Notes: generated by a model not told the origin, from the sequence alone. Shown: positions 33,465-45,775, counted from the stretch's first letter. The stretch is 64,000 nucleotides of DNA from Catonia carolina (GCA_035578175.1 JAQMRL010000012.1:24047460-24111459), one strand, 5' to 3'. Numbers and translations: made by a program.

Positions 33465-33873
33465 CGCGCGTGCGTGCGTGTGTGTGTGAACAAAATATCT
33501 CGAGAATGGAACATCGTACGAACTTAGTTAGATACCACTAGAGGACCCCACAGGAACATTTCATCAAAATCGGACAACCGGAAGTAGTAGTTGTATCATT
33601 TTTCACTTTTTTGCGATATGGTCAAAAACGGCTCTTACGATTTTTTTTAAAATCGCCTGATTTACTAAATTTTTTATTCTCTATAAGATAAGGTAGACGC
33701 CATTTTCAGCTGAAATTCTTGGGAAGTTTGTTTTCTCGTATTTTTTTAAGATTGCAGCTTTAATATGCATTTTAGCGCAAAAATGTATATAATTAAAGTT
33801 GTAGAGAATTTTAAATCCTACAACTTTTATTTCAAATAGTTTTTTTTGTATAACGCTTTGTTTAGCGGTAAAA
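33282..33873 (+). mobile_element. Family A 5' part with long (GT)n(GC)n
   Basis: Starts ACTTTCTCTTGCCATATG. The internal microsatellite has grown to about 74 bp (33414-33487) of GT then GC then GT units. It continues to the first CTACAACTTTTAT hairpin and stops near GCTTTGTTTAGCGG. Confidence 0.85.
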
Positions 33874-34324
33874 ATGAGATATAATTTACCTATGTATTAT
33901 TTCGTTATATGTATTGCTATGTATTACTTCTACCTTCTTAATAATAATAACGTCCTTTTTAAAACACGCGTTAGTTTCATTCAATGTTTTATAATGGCAA
34001 AGGAATGAAAATTAATCTTCTAAGCAAAGAAATTTTAACTCTAAACTGACTGTACCACTAAGTATTTAAAGAAGCATTTCAGCTAAATTTATTCATCTTG
34101 GTACATCAATAACATGTATACATAATTTAAATTGAAGATGCATTTTATTGTATTGGCATCACAGGGCCGTCCGTTTGTAATCTTATGCCCGTATATTTTT
34201 CCGATATCAATGCAATCAGTTTATTTTATATGTATGAAATTTCTTTTAGTTTTTTTTAACAGGTTGACTGCTATTTGAGTGATGATTAGGCTTGCCAAAA
34301 TGCTACATTCCCCCCCCCCTTTTC

Positions 34325-34508
34325 GTGTTGTTGTTTAGGTTACCCGAAAGGCTAGTTTGAACCTCTAAAGGTTTTACTGGGTAAAAGGAGAAGTAAGATG
34401 GTTTATAATTCCCTTCCTCACCGAATGGAAAAATATGCTTATCAGCATACCAGGCCCTCTGAAAAGCATCTGTTTTCCGCCCTGTAAATGACACCTTCAC
34501 TTGATTTA
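34325..34508 (-). mobile_element. S1 SINE-like fragment (inverted pair, left)
   Basis: GTTGTTTAGGTTACCCG through CTTATCAGCATACCAGG to ACACCTTCACTTGATTTA. The head half is missing. Preceded by a C10 run at 34311-34320. Confidence 0.75.
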
Positions 34509-34514
34509 TTGATT

Positions 34515-34650
34515 GCATGCTGATGACCATACTTTTGTTTTTTCACTCAGCAAGGACGGCAATTGTAAACCACCTTACTCCTCGTTTTACTCAGTAAAGC
34601 CTCAAGAGGTTCAGACCAGCCTTTCGGCTGAAGACCTAAACAACAACAAC
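34515..34650 (+). mobile_element. S1 SINE-like fragment (inverted pair, right)
   Basis: TGCATGCTGATGACCATAC to GACCTAAACAACAACAAC. Only the 3' third is present, in opposite orientation to the fragment a few bases upstream. Confidence 0.75.
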
Positions 34651-34654
34651 GTGT

Positions 34655-34960
34655 TTATTTTGTAATCAGTTCAATTTAAGATCAATAAGCGACCCTGTCA
34701 CCCAATGAGAGAAGGATGATATGGATGACCTGTAAATGAAGTATAGTCTTGTACAGATTCAGGCTGACCATTGCTAAGAGAGTATGATTAATTGAATCCC
34801 AACCATCGAGTGCACCGGTAACCATTGTCTAGTATTCAAATTTGTATAAAAGAACAACCTTTAAGAGGATTTTAACCAGGAACTTTCGTCTACGGAAATC
34901 GGTTATTAAACAGCTGATTCGGGTGACAACTTTTACTGTTAGAGCAACCCGGTGGGTTAA
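34655..34960 (-). mobile_element. S2 tRNA-derived SINE
   Basis: Full body: AATCAGTTCAATTTAAGATC, GTCTTGTACAGATTC and CACCGGTAACCATTGTCTAG. The tRNA-like head at the right end is visible as GGATTTTAACC (degraded B box) and CTTTTACTGTTAGAGCAACC (A-box region) when read in reverse. Confidence 0.8.
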
Positions 34961-35097
34961 ATTACTAGGCCTAATTGTAAATAATATTCTCAATTGTATA
35001 TTGTAATAAATTGTGTATTGTATAACTTTGAGTGTATTGAACATGGATAATGGATGCAATGAATAAAATTTAAATAAGAATTTTTGGAAATCGAAAC

Positions 35098-35545
35098 CAG
35101 TAGAAACATTTTTTTTATTGTTATTCCTTCTGCTATGTTCTGGTAAAACAGAGAAAGTGTTAAAACGGTTTTAATTAACTATCAGACCGCAGGTATAAAA
35201 GCAGTTAGCGCCTTTGTAGTGGGTTAGTTATTTTGGACTGATGGACTGAGTTTTGAATAGAATTAGTGTTGTTTGGTCGTTTTGGGACCGGAATTATGGT
35301 AATAGTGCGTGGTGCGTACGGTGGTTCCAACAGGTAAATCATTGTTTTGGTCGTTAGGTGATATTATCTTACATCCAGTTAAGTTTAGTTTAAGTTTTGT
35401 GATTAATTTTATCAACGTAATCTAATTGTATTAATTAGGTAAAACTAATTGTATCAATAGGCTAAATGATTGTTATAAGTTTAAAGAAAGTTCTTCGTTA
35501 TTTATTATACCCTGTTCTCGAACGAACCTAGGTTTACATGTTACA
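35098..35545 (+). repeat. Repeat C copy 3 (LTR-like), best promoter
   Basis: Starts near AGTAGAAACATTTTTTTT, has CAGACCGCAGGTATAAAAGC, and ends CGAACGAACCTAGG and CATGTTACA. It shares its layout with 28733-29146 and the right part with 1105-1715. A TATA box in the first quarter and CA at the end fit a solo LTR; the missing target duplication keeps this uncertain. Confidence 0.65.
35194..35200 (+). promoter_or_regulatory. TATA box in repeat C
   Basis: TATAAAA after GACCGCAGG. The equivalent site in the copy at 28733-29146 is ACAAAAA, so only this copy keeps the canonical form. If C is an LTR, this would be the U3 promoter. Confidence 0.45.
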
Positions 35546-35559
35546 GTAAGTTTTATTGG

Positions 35560-36185
35560 AGTAAATTACCACACAGTTTGGCGTTATATGTTTACCTAAA
35601 AACATCGAGTGTAATTTTGAGAAAATGTTCGTTTTTCTATTTCACCCCAATTTGTCCAATAGGTATAGCTCCACAATGAATATAGACACTTCCGAATCAA
35701 CTTGGGACGAAGTAAATGAGTAGGGTGAAAGCAACATACTCGTATAGTTGTCACATGATGAATCGTGGAGCTTAGGTCCGCCCACTTCTCCTACTCGCTA
35801 ACGTTCGTTTTCTGTTTGTTAATTTAAAAAACTAATAAAGTAAAAAAAAGTAAACACTAATTCATTAAACATTTAACTTCCTTAAAATACTAACACTTCA
35901 CGAATTAGGATTGTATGGGGGGAAGACGAGTCAGAATTAGTTAAATTCCGAATCAGAGTTTTTGAAATACGGTACCAATACTGTATACAAGAACGTATTA
36001 TGTAGTGGTTAAATTTGTGACTTCACGCTTAATAAATAGATTATTGGAAAAGGACGAAAAAGTAACTTTAAACACATTTTATTCCATTTGAATCTTACAG
36101 CACTTATAAAATAAAATTTAATTGTATCCAAACATGAAACATAATAAAGGATTAATCAACAAAACCAACATTGCTATTGGGCGGT
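35560..36185. other. AT-rich DNA, no gene recognised
   Basis: No supported element. Phrases such as TTCACCCCAATTTG (35641) recur near 38417 (TTCACCCCAATCAG), a possible low-copy repeat. Confidence 0.35.
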
Positions 36186-36189
36186 TCCA

Positions 36190-36622
36190 AGCTCCGTGTA
36201 GTTTCCGGGTGAAGAGTGCGGGTGAAGTATAATGAATGAGTGACGCATGCTGGGAGAACGATTGTTGTATTACTCTGATACAAAACTTTCGTTTTCAAAC
36301 TTTCCGTATTTAACATATTTGTTTGTAGTTTAATTTATAGTTAATTTAGTTAATAGTTAGTTAATTAATTTATAGTTAATTAAATAGTTTATTTATTTAT
36401 TTACATATTTTGATAGAAATGGTTAGTTAAATACTATGAATCCGACCAAGTTAATGACCCGCTAGGTATTTGTTAAATTAATTCGCCGGGTGATAAGAAT
36501 ATTTCTTTAGTCTAGTTAGTACACGCTACCACTACAAATGCAGGAGCAGTGAAACAACTAACACTCTTTCGTTCCCCCACTACTATAACAACGCACTGCA
36601 TTCCTTCCAACTACACGGAGCT
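36190..36622. mobile_element. Possible MITE with 14-bp inverted ends
   Basis: AGCTCCGTGTAGTT at 36190-36203 is the exact inverse of AACTACACGGAGCT at 36609-36622. The 433-bp interior is non-coding and AT-rich, with TTAATTAATT-type sequence. No target duplication was found, so the call rests on the inverted ends alone. Confidence 0.5.
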
Positions 36623-36919
36623 GGGGCTCAAGCAATACTGGTACTATCATCAATATTGCAAAAATAATTGAGTGTATTATACTGGCTTTTAAATTTGTAC
36701 AGTTTAAAAGTAGCCTACATTATTGTAATTACTCACAATTTTCCCTGATTTTACAGCAATTTATTTACTTCCACTAGTAGATGGTTGATCGAAATTGTCA
36801 GATTTGCTATCTTTATATTTGGTAACGGGGATGAAAAAGTTCGATAATTTAGTTTGATTACATTAATTTATATTGTTTTTAATAACTTCTTGCTTCATTT
36901 ATTTTAACGTTAGATAAAA

Positions 36920-37331
36920 CTTTTGAAAGTCACTATCGCGTTCCACAAATTCGTCCAGGTGGTTGCGAAACTACACAGACCTTAATTTTTTTAATGTTAA
37001 TTTCATCGTCACCACCATCTTTATTTTCAACGCCTGTCTCTTTGTGATCTCCTTGTATCTGGGCTACGATTTTATTTTTATTCAAATTTTCAAGCTCCAA
37101 ATTCATCTTCATCTATTGTTAACCATTGTCTTATTTCCTGGTCGTCCGCAATACCGAAAGCTCCTCTGAAAGTTTCATTTTCTATCCCCAGAAGATCAAA
37201 TTCACATTGCTTATTGCACAAGAGTTTGTTCCAAGGACGCTGATTGATGACCCCTACCTAGTCCTTGTTGACAGTCCAAATTACCGCAAGTTCCAAATTG
37301 GTGAAATCTGAATTAGTGAAATTTTACTGTA
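36920..37331 (-). pseudogene. pogo/Tigger-type transposase C-terminal remnant, internally deleted element
   Basis: On the minus strand the right edge CAGTAAAATTTCAC, next to TA at 37330-37331, looks like a pogo/Tigger terminus. About 100 bp inside, broken frames encode WNKLL (37215-37240), EFDLLGIENETF, ADDQEIRQWLTIDEDE (37102-37150), NKIVAQIQGDHKE and, after a shift, NHLDEFVERDSDF (36922-36967). WNKLL followed by an acidic EWL-like segment matches the region downstream of the DDE domain in Tigger/jerky proteins. The catalytic core is absent, so this is an internal-deletion derivative. The other terminus was not found. Confidence 0.6.
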
Positions 37332-37679
37332 TTTCACTTAAGAAACTATAAGTAAAACAGGTTATTAATGGCTGAAATAAGGTACAACAAAACGAACATT
37401 GACATCTGTTCACATGTATTATTTGGTAGAATTCTAACTAAAAATAATTAACCCCGCGTACTATAAGAGCAGTGCTACGAGTATTTGGCATAAAATATTC
37501 GTTCTTAGACTCACTCGTTAGCCCTAACGCAAATCTTATAGTTGCCATGAAATGTACGACCTGTAACAAATGTTGTGTCTTTATTGATGTTTACATTTCA
37601 TTTATACCAGGCAATACTCTGGACAGTATTATAATTTTTTTTAAAGAAGAGATAACATGTATTCTTTACATTTATTTAC

Positions 37680-38394
37680 AAGAGAAAAAGTGAAAAATAA
37701 AAAGACGGAGAAGACGTTGTAGGAGAAAAGAAAGAGAAATACAAGGAAACGAAGAAGGAAAAGGAGAAGAAAATGAAAGCTGAGAAGAAGAAGAAGTTAG
37801 AAAAGTAGGAGTAGGGGGAGAAGTAGAAGGTGAAGGTGGAGTTGGAGAGACATGAGCAGGAGAAGGAGAGGAAAGAGAAGAAGATGAAAAAAGAGGAGGA
37901 GGAGTAGGACAAAATGAAGATAAAGGTGTAGTGGGAAGTGGGGAGAAGGAAAAGAAAAAAACAGGAGGAGGAGGAAGAGGTGGAAGTGGAGAGGTATGAG
38001 CGGGATAAGAGAGGAAGTGGAAGGTAAAGTAGAAGAGTAAGAAGGATGAGAAGGAGAAGAAAAGATGAAGATACAGGCATAGCGGGAAGGAAAGGAGAAG
38101 AAGGAAAAGAAGATGGAGGAGGAGGTGGATGTGGAGAAGTACGAGCAGAAGGAATAAAAGAAGGTAAAACAGGAAGAAGGAGGAGTTGGAGGAGAAGAAA
38201 AAGATGAAGAGTGAGGGATAGGCTGAGAAGGAGGGTAACGGAAAGAAAAAAGAATGAGAGGAGGAGGAGAAGGGAAAGAGGAGGACAAAGTCAAGGAGAA
38301 GGAAAGAAGAAGAAAAAGAATATGATTGAGGGAGAGAAGAAGAAGGAAAAGGAGTGATAAAGAACCATGATGAGGAGGAGAAGAGGCGGTGGTA
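37680..38394. repeat. 0.7-kb polypurine (GAA/GGA) tract
   Basis: Almost all A/G on this strand in irregular GAAG, GGAG and AGAAG units. Opposite polarity to the tract at 16861-17928. The Ser/Leu/Phe frames on the other strand are repeat artefacts. Confidence 0.95.
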
Positions 38395-39380
38395 TTTAGA
38401 TAACGTTCGTTTTCAAAATTTCACCCCAATCAGACCAGAAATGTTTTGGTCTTAAATTAATAACAGACTCTGTATCTTTATTGACGATTGCATTTAGTTT
38501 TAAACTACCGTGACGAAAGTTCAAAGTCGTTATAAGATTCGAACCTTTTACCACTGGACAATATTATAAATTTTATAAAAATAGAAATAAATATTTTCTT
38601 ACGTATTATGTGTTTGTGTATAATAAGGAATCGGTAATAAATTGCCGCTATAAGATTCCCAGCATGACGCCTGGGTCATTTTTTATAATGATAAGAAAAT
38701 GTATATTATGTAGTAAATTTTACGGTCCTTATTTTTTATTTTATAATTTTTTAACCCTTTATTTTGGTTAGCTTATATTTAATGGTTAAAAATATGATAA
38801 AAATTTGTACATATATTGTCCATAATCTTCATCAACTTCACCTTTTTCATTTTTATAATTAGGTTTATGATAATTTATATAAATTGCGGTGAAGGATTTT
38901 TTCTACTTGTACGTGATCAAAATTTAGGATTTATAAACCATAAAACATATATCACAGAGGTTAGAAAGCAAGGCACTAGATGGCGTGTTTTTTCTGTCTT
39001 GAAATTTCATCTAAGTTTTATTTCTTTTAGTCTACCTTTTTTGTTACCGAGATCATAGATTAAAGTAGTTTGTGCTTAAGTTATTTATTCTGAATTTCTA
39101 TAAACATATTTTACTTTTCTTCGTTTGTTGTACAGCAGTTTTAGTCATTTTCCTTCACCTCTTCTTAATTTTCCTCTTTCTCCTCCTACTACTCCTCATC
39201 ATCATCATCATCATCATCAATCGTTTAACTTCTCATAAACCTGACTCGTTAAAAGCCAAATTATAACTGTAAAAAACCAATCAGTAACTTACTGGAAACA
39301 AAAGTTTTGTTGAATTCAGAATCAATCACCATTAAAAGGGTGATTCTTCGTAAGAATTAGGCCAACATGATTATAAAAGT
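38395..39380. other. AT-rich DNA with (ATC)n
   Basis: A C/T-rich stretch at 39150-39196 runs into a seven-unit ATC run at 39197-39219. The 80-codon frame at 38816-39058 has no recognisable motif. Confidence 0.4.
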
Positions 39381-39382
39381 AA

Positions 39383-40160
39383 AAGTCTGGTGCCAAACAC
39401 TCACATGACTCTCACTTGTCAGTGTAAGTATAATCCTTGTTTCATCATGAGTAAACAATATAAAATTAAAACATTTGTGAATTCATCATCACTGAATGTC
39501 GTAGAATGAAAATCAAGCTCTAGCGGTGATAAAAATACCGAAAATCACTAATTGACCCTAAACTAGGCTCTGAAGAAAATATGTTAGAAATAATAGTTGT
39601 AGATGTTTTTATTTTCTATAAATTTTATTAAATACTTTTGTCGTAAAGTGGATACTAAGGCAACAATCTTTTAAAATCGTTTTTTTTAAGTAACCAACAG
39701 AAAATCACTAATTACGCTAAACTAAGCCTTATGAAAAAAAATGTTTGAAATAAAAGTTGAGGGTTTTTAATTTCCTACAACTTAAATTACACTTTTACTC
39801 TAAAATGCATGGGCCTACTAAGCCGCAATCTTAAAAAAACCTCATTTATAACCACAAAAGCACAACTCTCCCAAGAGCAAAAGTGTGAAAAATCACATGA
39901 CGAAACTACTACTTCCGATAGACCGATTTTGATGAAAATATTCGTGTCGGGTTCCCTTGTAGAAACTAACTTCAGTTCCTAGTTTCAACTCTGTGCAGTA
40001 TTCTGTTCTCAGATATTTTGTTCAATGAACACACACAGACACACACAACCAATCGGTAAAAACCTGGTTTTCTGGGTCAGGGGGCCTGAAAACTTGTATT
40101 TCCGATGAGAACAATCGTTACTATCCTTCCCTCTATACTCATATAGGGGAAAGATAAAGT
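39383..40160 (-). mobile_element. Family A repeat, near full length
   Basis: From GTCTGGTGCCAAACACTCAC to the 5' end GGGGAAAGATAAAGT. It has both internal halves, the CTACTACTTCCG block and a short ACACACAGACACACACA run at the microsatellite site (about 40028-40044). Confidence 0.85.
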
Positions 40161-40714
40161 AAAAATTTAAATTACAAATCGAATCAATTCTTTTAAACAT
40201 TTCTTAATTTTCAAACGTTAAACGGCTAGCCGAGGTTAAAATTTAAATGATTGTAAATATTCAATAATATATTCAAATTATTTAAATATCAATAGAATTA
40301 TTTTTAATAAAACTATTTATAATTCATCTCATTTAATCCGATTGTTTTAATTTAACCAATCACTACAAGTGCTTAGAAATGTAATTAGTAATTTTTAATT
40401 ATTGCAATGGTGTAATTCTTAAATTTTACAGTTCTGGAAAAAGTAAAATACAGATCTAATCGATATCTATGCATACAATCGATTAAAAAACTATATTGAA
40501 AGAGTTAAATAGCTGTTGTATACTACCCTAAAGTTAAGTACATCAAACCATCCTTTGGTTATAATAAAATTGATATAGTTGTTAAACTATTCGGTGTGGG
40601 TGGGTGTATTTCCTTGTATGAAAATCAACTTCGTAGTTTTGCTAAAACCGAACGAGTTTTGTTTCTATTGAGCTGTATAATAAAATGGAGCAAATGAGTT
40701 TTCCCTATTTTTAA

Positions 40715-41283
40715 ATTTTCTTGCTCGATATGAATAGAGAAGGAAAGTACTACTGTTATTTTTTTTGGAAAACGTTTTCTTAAGATTGCGGCTGTAATAT
40801 GCATTTTATTGCAAAAGAGTATATAATACAAGTTGTAGAAAATTATAAAAATTAAATTATTAGATGATTATTATTAGAAAAAAATAATGTAAAAAATAAA
40901 AAAATATAGGCCTACAAATTGTATTTCTGGAATTTTTTCTTCAGTGGTTAGGTTAGCGTCAATACAAGTGATTTTTTGCATTTTCCTCATTAAAATCAGT
41001 AGAAAAACAAGATTTTTTTAAAAATTGCGGCCTTAGTATGCATATTATGACAAAATGTAGTAGCCTATAATATAGTAGAAGTTATATAAAATTTAAAACC
41101 TACAACTTTTATTCCAAGCATTATTTTTTACAAATCTTAGTCAATTAATGATTCTTCCATAATTTTAAGTCCAATAGAGGCTGATTTTCATTTACAGTCC
41201 TTCACTCATAATTAAACTAGGTTTCATGATCAATTATTTACATTGGCAAGAAAAAGTCTTATGAGTATTTCACACCAGATTTT
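40715..41283 (+). mobile_element. Family A repeat, internally deleted
   Basis: The 5' hairpin region is present as TTTTCTTGCTCGATATGAAT and GGAAAGTAC. It then jumps straight to the GATTGCGGCTGTAATATGC block, losing about 400 bp, and continues to GAGTATTTCACACCAGATTT. Confidence 0.8.
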
Positions 41284-41334
41284 TTGTACTAGCAATTTTT
41301 CACGCACCATAAGATCAGAACCATTGATCTATAC

Positions 41335-42001
<667 letters not shown>

Positions 42002-42009
42002 ATCTATAC

Positions 42010-42710
42010 TGAAATAACTTTTGCTTCTAAATGCAATTGCAAAACATCTGGTTTTTGACCATCGGCGCTAAAGCAAACAGATTACATTTTTTATTATATT
42101 GATTTCTCTTATACGATGGTTAGCTATATATTACCGGATTATTTTCAAATAGAAAAATAAATTCTATATTAAATTCTTTTGAAAATTGACCGCAAATTCA
42201 AAGTAAATAATACATTAAAGGTGTGGTCGAATTCACGAGGAAACTTACACACATAACATTTAGTAGATCTATTGGGATTGTTTTCAAAAAAAGACGAAAC
42301 GCAAGGCGGTCAGTAACAAAGAATAAACCAATTTCTTTCAATTTAACTCGACCCGAACCAATTCTAGTTTCCTGTTATTGCTACATGATTTCTTTCTGCC
42401 AATTGTATTTTAATATTCTATCTTTTTCTATCTTTATTTTAATATCGTCTATTTCTATTCAATTTTAAACAAAAAAGGATATAAAATTTCCCTTATTCCC
42501 ACTGTACATATTAAATTCAAAACCAGAAATCCTATCATGCGACAATATGTAACTTCATTCAATATCCCTTTTTGACATGTTTTTCTCTACTTTTTCCCTT
42601 AAGCGATTACCTACAGTACTATGTTTTTCTCTACTTTATTGATGTTCGCCGAAAGTCTCCCCATCCATCATAGTCAGTTTTCATTTCCATCCACACGTTT
42701 ACTGAAGAAA
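42010..42710. other. AT-rich DNA, no gene recognised
   Basis: No supported element. The phrase CTATGTTTTTCTCTACTTT (42619) nearly repeats ATGTTTTTCTCTACTTT at 42578, a short local duplication. Confidence 0.4.
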
Positions 42711-42714
42711 TTAA

Positions 42715-43452
42715 ACATGTTTGAAAGTATTTATAATTTTGTTCCTCGTATAAGGCCAATTTTAGACCAATAAAGGTGACTTTAGAAGGTCTTCTTATAG
42801 CCCATATTCTCAGCAATCGCTCACTTTAGACTTTCCTCATTTCTTCTGTCCACCCGGTGTTCTGATTTTGCTCTTCGTGGAAGCCATTAAAGTCCGTAAT
42901 TAATTGTCTGAATTTGGCTCGATTTGTCATGTTTTCTCGGTTTATTGCGGTTTTCTCAATATTCTTTCCGACTTCTTTAAATCATTTTATCCAACACGTT
43001 AGGTCTACTGTTTACTGTCTTAAAAATTTGTTTTGTCAATCGGTCGTCATCAATTCTATTTAGATGTTCGCAAAATTTTAGTCTTCTTTTTCTAATAGTT
43101 TCCAATAATCATTCTTTTTCCTTCTCTTAGATCAGCCTTCCCAGTGATTCGAAGCCACACAATCGTGTACAGACACAATCGTTTTATCACAGTATGTATT
43201 ATGTCTAATCTTGGCTTGTCTTGAAAGTGCTTTCTTAAACAAGTAGCGAGTTCCTCGAAGTGCACCGGTCATCTTTCCTGGTCTGTTGTTCGCTTTCTTT
43301 CCGCTGGTCTTTGGTTGTATTATCTCCCCGACTTACTCCCCTACTTGACGCTATCAACTTTCCCAATTATTCCGTACTGTGTCTTCAACTGACGAGTGGC
43401 TGTTTTGAAGTTTGTTATGTATTTAGTTTTATCGAAGAAAATCTGTAGTGTA
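42715..43452 (-). pseudogene. RTE-like LINE relic with 3' UTR
   Basis: Reverse relative of 3955-4850. Its low-coordinate end aligns with that copy's 3' UTR (CTAAAGTCACC..., TCTAAAATTG...), and 42835-42870 with its CACCGGGCGGACAGAAG. Plus-strand TCGGTCGTCATCAATTC and CTTCTTTTTCTAATAG correspond to the RKRRLKFYGHL region, and GACGCTATCAACTTTCCC near 43356 to GKVDSFKYLG. Many stops and indels. Truncated at the palm domain near 43452. Confidence 0.75.
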
Positions 43453-43479
43453 ATTAAAAATCTGAAAGTGTATTTCATA

Positions 43480-43712
43480 TAGGTAAGTTATATGACATTT
43501 TAAAAACCCCACAACTTTTATAACAAAAATTTTTCTTCAGAGCTTAGTTTTACGTCAATTAGTGGTTTCCGTATTTTTAAATCATACAGAGGTCATTTAC
43601 TCATGATTAAAATTATGATTTTTATTTTACATTGTTTACTTATGTTTAGGCCTATATGTTTCATTATTACATTGGCTAGAGAAAGTTATGAGTATTTCAG
43701 AGCAGATTTTTT
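43480..43712 (+). mobile_element. Family A 3' end fragment
   Basis: From CCCACAACTTTTAT through GAGCTTAGTTTTACGTC to GAGTATTTCAGAGCAGATTTTT. Confidence 0.75.
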
Positions 43713-43714
43713 AT

Positions 43715-44440
43715 ATAAACAGTATATTATTATAACTATAATTTTTAATTTATTGAAATAAAACAAAATTATACCCGAGTGAAGCCGAAAGGGGCAACTA
43801 CTAAATTATAATCGTATTAAAAAATACTTGGAAAAATTGATAAAAATCAATAAATAAAAAGTATACATATATAACACTGAATTATAATTATCCATAATGT
43901 TTGATTTTGTTTGCGTTACAAATGATACTAGTTGTGAAGTTATGTTTGTATACATACCTAACCCAAACCAATACAATCTTGTACAATCTAAACAGAAGAT
44001 GTAACAGTATACGTAACCTAGATAGATGGATGGATCTCAAACAGAAACCACTTTTTAAAATCCAATCTAATCATAACCTATTACAAATTACTATAATTTT
44101 ATGGATCATAAGGTTTGGTTATATTATTATATAATTTTCATTTTGTATTAAACTAACAAGGTTTTACATTTGTTTGTTTATATCAGAAGTATTGTAATCA
44201 TTGATGTATAACCTGTTATACTCGTATTATTAGCTGTTTCTTTATCAATTTTTTTATGGTACTCCATTTTTTCTTTGTTTTTTTAAAAATATATTTTGTT
44301 CTCGATATTGTACAGTATTGTTATGTAATTATTAAATCCTATATAGATCATCGGATGGTACATTTATGTATAAAATTACACTATAGTTGATTTAGATTGA
44401 GTTGGTATCTATTTCAATCAATATTTTGTAGACAAGAGGA
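43715..44440. other. AT-rich DNA, no gene recognised
   Basis: No supported element. Frames here are short and motif-free. Confidence 0.4.
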
Positions 44441-44830
44441 TCTTCTTCTTAGTCGTTTTCATCTCTTTCTCCTGCTCCTCCTCTTTTTTTGTACTCAGTT
44501 TTCTTCTTCTCCTCTCCAGCCAACTTCTTTTCTCCTTCTTTTTCGTATTCGTCTTCTTCTTCTTTAGAATGATAAAGAAATGTCATCTTCTTCTTCTGCA
44601 TCTCTGCCTCATCTCCTCCTACTTCCCTATTCATCCCCTCATCCCCAGTCGGACGTTAAACCAAAAAAAAAATTTTTTTTTGATGGGTATTTACCATCCC
44701 TTCACTTACTCCTTCTTTCTCTTATTTGTCTCACCTTCTCCGTTCCATCTTCCAGTTCGTTTATCTCCCTCCACCTTACTATTTTTATCTCCTCCTTGTA
44801 CATGTACATGAAAGAAGAAAAATCTCTTCT
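44441..44830. repeat. Polypyrimidine (CTT/CTC) tract
   Basis: C/T-rich on this strand, broken by an A9T9 palindromic run (about 44665-44682). It borders a GC-richer block on its right. Confidence 0.85.
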
Positions 44831-44867
44831 TCTTCTTATCTTCCGCATTAACATCCTTGTTCGGCCG

Positions 44868-44945
44868 GACTGTGGTGTTGTGGTCAGTGCAACTGGTTTG
44901 TACGCCAGGATCCCGGGTTCGGTTCCCCGTCAATTCTGGCAATTT
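44868..44945 (+). mobile_element. tRNA-like SINE head (S4)
   Basis: GTTGTGGTCAGTGCAACTGG fits a Pol III A box. GGTTCGGTTCC at 44916-44926 is a good B box. Spacing is tRNA-like, but the acceptor arms do not pair. It may be the 5' end of the unexplained GC-rich block that follows. Confidence 0.6.
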
Positions 44946-44949
44946 TTCA

Positions 44950-45760
44950 TCACTCATTTTTATCTATCATCCTTCTCATCGTCTGCATTAGCAGTGACTG
45001 CAAAACAGTCGGACTTTCACAGTCACCTCCTTTGATTAGGTTGTGCTCCGGGCCGACAATCTTCCGATATATCGACAGAAGGAAGCCGATAATACATCCG
45101 AAAAGGCCGGTAGGTCTTTGTCGGCACTGCAGAGGGCTATTAACTGCCCCTACTACAGCGCTCTGGTTACTATATTACAAGAGCGCTCCACTAAGCCCGA
45201 TCGTCATGCCATTCTCCTGTAATAAACACATCAGAAACCCACAACATTCTGTAATTTTATCGTCCAAGCGACCAAGTGGTTACCCCCAAGACGTCGTCAT
45301 CCCTAGAAGATCTGGCCTACTCGTATAGGACTTGGACTTGGGTCCGATCGTCATTCCTTCCACTATATAGCTTCGACCAGACCCAAACCATTGGTACACG
45401 ACTACTGGACTCCGACGAAGACCCATAAACAACACCGTAAAAGAGAAAATACTGCTCCGCTCGCCGATCCGACACCTTAACCACCTTCGTTCGGAACCAT
45501 CATCGCCTGCTGCCGTGAGTGATGCTCACAGAAGTCGATCAAGCGAGCGTTGCGCTGACAAGGTCCCGACGAAGCAGCCATCGACGGACTGCTTTGAGAG
45601 AAAAAGATGACGCCTCCGCTGGACGACGAGACGCCGTATCGCCCACCTCTTCGACCGTCACGACGACTACGACCGACTATTCCCACTTAGAAGACCACTG
45701 CATAAACGGCCCTCTTCAGTGCCACAAACAATGGAGGTTTCCCCACGACGCTTAATGTAA
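44950..45760. other. GC-richer block between two CTT tracts, unrecognised
   Basis: Composition changes sharply from the AT-rich surroundings. Open frames of 60-98 codons exist on both strands (for example 45032-45328 and 45519-45755, plus strand) but show no motif that I know. Arg/Ser/Thr-rich translations fit either chance or a degraded transposon. It is bounded by pyrimidine tracts of the same polarity. Confidence 0.4.
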
Positions 45761-45775
45761 CCATCCGGTGACGTC

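Noticed and set aside
37676..38294. Minus-strand 134- and 165-codon frames
   Set aside because: They read the pyrimidine strand of the GAA/GGA tract and overlap each other in different phases with the same amino-acid bias.
44580..45035. 151-codon plus frame
   Set aside because: Most of it is the CTT tract and the rest runs through the tRNA-like head; no motif.
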